Assembly: GCA_003999685.1 (NCBI GenBank) | Contig: CP021233.1 | Location: forward strand, 868,001 to 932,000 | From: Taiwanofungus camphoratus | Taxonomy: Eukaryota; Basidiomycota; Agaricomycetes; Polyporales; Taiwanofungaceae | DNA length: 64,000 nucleotides | Reading direction: 5' to 3' | Part shown: positions 61,101 to 64,000 of the stretch, in pieces | Layout of the letters: the number at the start of each line of letters is the position of its first letter | Position numbering within the stretch: position 1 is the first letter of the stretch | The notes under the pieces: model-generated | What the model was told of the DNA's origin: nothing | The model's database searches: none | The model's input: only the letters and a program-made list of their open reading frames with translations | Program-made: the position numbers and the translations under genes

Positions 61101-63480
61101 CCGCGAAGATGCTCAAACTCTCTGTCATGCCGTTGACCGTGTTCTTCAAATCAAGCATCTCTCCACGAACGTCGACCGTGATGCGCTTGGTCAAGTCTCC
61201 GCCTGCAACAGCCTTCGTGACCTCTGCAATCGAGCGCACCTGGTTCGTCAAGTTCATGGCCATTAAGTTGACGTTGTCCGACAAGACCTAAATAAAAGGA
61301 TCTTGCCAATGAGACCATTGTAGACATAGTGAAGAGGACGTACCTTCCACATGCCCTGCACGTCTGGCACGTAGGCTTGACCTCCCATGATACCCTCCGT
61401 ACCGACTTCCAGCGACACACGTGTCACTTCGCTCGCCAATGTGGACAGACGGACAACCATCTGGTTGACAGTCGTCTTCAGGTCAAGCATCTCACCCTGC
61501 ACGTCGACATTGACCGTGCGGCTGAGGTCTCCATTCGCGACGGCCTTCGTCACCTCTGAGATCGAGCGCACCTGGTCTGTCAAATTCGTTGCCATTTTCT
61601 GATTATCCGCCCGAGCTACAGGATTAGCGTCCTGACCTATCACAGGGAAGACGGAGCACACGCACGTTCACGTTCCTCGTCAAGTCCGCCCACGTCCCCT
61701 GAACGGCCTCGACCTTCGCCTGGCCACCCAAGATACCCTGCGTGCCGACCTCGAGCGCAACACGAGTGACTTCGCTCGCGAACGCGGACAACTGGTCCAC
61801 CATGGAGTTCACCGTGCGCTTCAGCGTAAGCATCTCACCCTCAACCTCGATCTCGATCTTTTGCGTCAGGTCACCCTTCGCGACCGCGGTCGTCACTTTA
61901 GCGATTGAGCGCACTTGGTCCGTCAAGGAGGCACACATCCGATTGACCTGACGGGGCGATCAGGAGGATCGCGCGGGTCAGATGGGAAAGAAGTCCTCAC
62001 ATTCCGTGTCAATTCTAGCCATACCCCTTCCACGTCCGGCACATGCACCTGTCCTCCTAACCGTCCCTTTGAACCGACTTCCAATGTAACCCGAGTAACC
62101 TCTGCCGCTAATGTCCTGAGCCGAACCACCATGCTGTTGACCGTGTTTTTCAATTCCAATATCTCACCTCGCGCGTCTACCTCGATCTGCTTAGACAAAT
62201 CACCGAGTGCGACAGCCTTTGTAACCTTTGCGATAGACCGGACCTGATTTGTGAGATTCGCTGCCAATTTGTTGACGACGCCCGTGAGTTCACGCCATGT
62301 ACCCTCGACGTCGAGCACGAGCGCTTGTCCGCCGAGTTTGCTGTTGAGGACGTGCGTTAGCGAGATATGGGAAAGCATGTGTATGGTATGTGTCTTATGA
62401 TGTAATGATACGCACCCTTCTGTTCCGACTTCCTGACTGACACGAGTGACTTCCTTTGCGAATTGTCCCAATTTGTCAACCTGTAGGCGTAAGCGAAAAC
62501 AGCTCAATACACCAGCACAGTAGTGAAGGCAGGAGCAGGGGGCGTACCATAGCATTGATGACTTCCTTGAGCTGTACCATGACCACGCCCTGCACGGGCA
62601 CCGTAATCTTCTGCGACAAGTCCCCCGTCGCCACCGCATTACAAACGCGTGCGACGTCTTGGACCTGTGCCTTTAACAATTTAAGCTCCTCAACGGCGCT
62701 CATACCACTTTCAAATGCCGCAGCAGCCAGGGGACCGGGAGGGACAACCAGGGGCGAGCTTATTGGCTCGCCAGTGAACGCAGCGACTTTCGCCATCGTC
62801 GCGCTGTCGGTGATCGTGCGACCGCAGCTGGGGCAGGCGACGTGATCTGCGTGCGAGGACGGCGGTGCGCTGGCGGGCCCCGTGCCATTCGCGCGGAATG
62901 ACTTCGTGTGCTCTAGCGGGTTGACGACACCTTCGAGCGAAATTGTCATCGGCGAGGGAGTGCGGCCGTTACGATAATTTGTGAGGGCAGGAGCGGACGG
63001 GGTGGGCTCACCATCGGAGGCGGCGCTATCGTTATCGTCGCTGTTGTCGAGCATATCGACGTCCTTCGATGCTGAGTTGGGGATGCTCTCGACAGAGGAG
63101 ACGGGGGTGGCTGCAAAAAACGGGGAAGGTGTCGTTGCTGTCTGGGAGTAGAGCCCGCTCGTCTCGGCGGCATCGCTTCTCGAGCTGGAAGAGGATGAGC
63201 TGCTGACGGGCGGGGAGTCACCTACACTGCGGCGCTTCTTAGACTCTGGCCCACAACTGTCGGAGGCGCGGATAGAAGCAAGGGTGTCTTCTGCGGTATA
63301 CATGCGGCGGGCCATGGCACTCAGCGAGCGCAGGATGCTGTCTGTCTGCCAATCTGAGGGTCCATCATAGCGGGGGACGGGGGAGGAGAGGGGCCCGAGC
63401 TCGTATACGGAGAGTAATGCGACTAGGTGATTCATGAATGGGTGGGAGCTAGTGCCGCGATAGTCGATGATGGCAGCCAT
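58131..63480 (-). CDS. NIK1: Group III hybrid histidine kinase with seven HAMP repeats (Nik1/Os-1 type)
   Basis: Start ATG 63480 ([15 protein letters not shown]); the frame upstream stays open but has no ATG. After a Ser-rich linker (about 63300-62700) there are seven HAMP repeats, recognisable by [55 protein letters not shown] and DGDFSRFI. HisKA follows with [15 protein letters not shown], then HATPase ([44 protein letters not shown]) and a receiver domain ([30 protein letters not shown] with the phospho-acceptor Asp; KPLRRSDL). It is a cytosolic sensor feeding the HOG MAP kinase path and the target of phenylpyrrole and dicarboximide fungicides. Many introns; all catalytic motifs look intact. 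Confidence 0.95.
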
Positions 63481-64000
63481 AGTGCCAAGCTCGTCGTCGT
63501 CGCAGTCGTCGTGGTTGTCGGCGTCGAAAATGCAGACAAAATGAGGAGGGACAATTGTCTGCAGACGGAGCGGTGCTCCAAAGTAATATCGGATGTGGAT
63601 GGAGGAGCAGACGCGAGCAGCCACAGGACGCAACTCAGCGCTCTCCACGCGCCGTTAGCTTACATGCACAAATTGAAAATTTACACCTCTCGCTACGTCT
63701 GCACCGCTTTCAGCTCGCAAACGTGTTTTGTTGTCCGCTGCATTTCACAAGACACCGATTGTCTTGCATCGTCTCAAGAACATCTCAAAATGTGCGATTC
63801 AGACAGCGTGGGTGCAGTGAATTTGACCTGCCGAGCACCCCATAATTATCTCAATAACCTCGAGGTTTCTACCCGATAAAGAAGGATATCTATTTCTTCT
63901 TCGCGACAAGTCCCCAATAAAGTATGCCGATGAACACATAATCTCCGGCGCTTAAAACAAGGACCCTGGGCACTCCAATCATCGGGGACCGACAAGACCG
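63481..64000. promoter_or_regulatory. Upstream region of the histidine kinase gene
   Basis: The frame upstream of the kinase ATG stays open for about 56 codons to a GTG at 63648 without an ATG, so it is most likely 5' UTR. The rest has no supported gene. Confidence 0.4.

Noticed and set aside
62456-62845. Plus-strand frames across the histidine kinase
   Set aside because: Shadows of the HAMP repeats on the opposite strand.

Overview
The window reads as nuclear DNA of a mushroom-forming basidiomycete (Agaricomycetes). Genes are broken by many short introns (about 50-80 nt, mostly GT-AG with CTGAC/CTAAC-like branch sites). Several families point to this group: a fused spermidine synthase-saccharopine dehydrogenase, a DUF6534-type membrane protein, expanded UstYa-like (DUF3328) proteins and a group III HAMP-repeat histidine kinase. 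I cannot name the species.

Layout. 1-1.1 kb: an unrecognised open frame running off the left edge. 1.1-13.1 kb: an accessory locus that looks like a peptide-natural-product cluster. It holds five UstYa-like genes (two apparently intact with HxxHC plus HCxxYLRQ-type motifs, one with a slightly reduced second motif, one with a mutated motif and a frame break, one truncated), a secreted S33 proline-iminopeptidase-like hydrolase, and, missed by simple ORF calling because of an intron, a 49-codon gene at 7806-8028 (minus). That small gene encodes a signal peptide, an acidic pro-region, a Lys-Arg (Kex2) site and an 11-residue C-terminal peptide. Two related multi-pass membrane proteins bracket the locus. 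I read this as a candidate UstYa-dependent, Kex2-processed ribosomal peptide (RiPP) cluster. This is inference.

14.2-24.2 kb: a gene-free repeat island. It contains a 235-bp MITE, minisatellites, two 1.6-1.8 kb LTR-like solo elements with TG...CA ends and 4-bp target duplications, and several copies, in both orientations, of a second repeat family. One inverted copy preserves the empty target site of the first LTR.

25.0-64 kb: mostly conserved housekeeping genes. In order: a TMEM184/DUF300 membrane protein, SPE3-LYS9 fusion (polyamine and lysine synthesis), a decayed coding relic, an MFS sugar/quinate-type transporter, a hypothetical protein, a zinc-independent MDR oxidoreductase, a DUF6534 membrane protein, a SAM methyltransferase, the nucleoporin Nup84/Nup107, a phospholipase D (divergent from the nucleoporin), a secreted type-B carboxylesterase and a Nik1-type hybrid histidine kinase of the osmotic/fungicide-response (HOG) pathway. 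These look like independent genes and not a pathway cluster.
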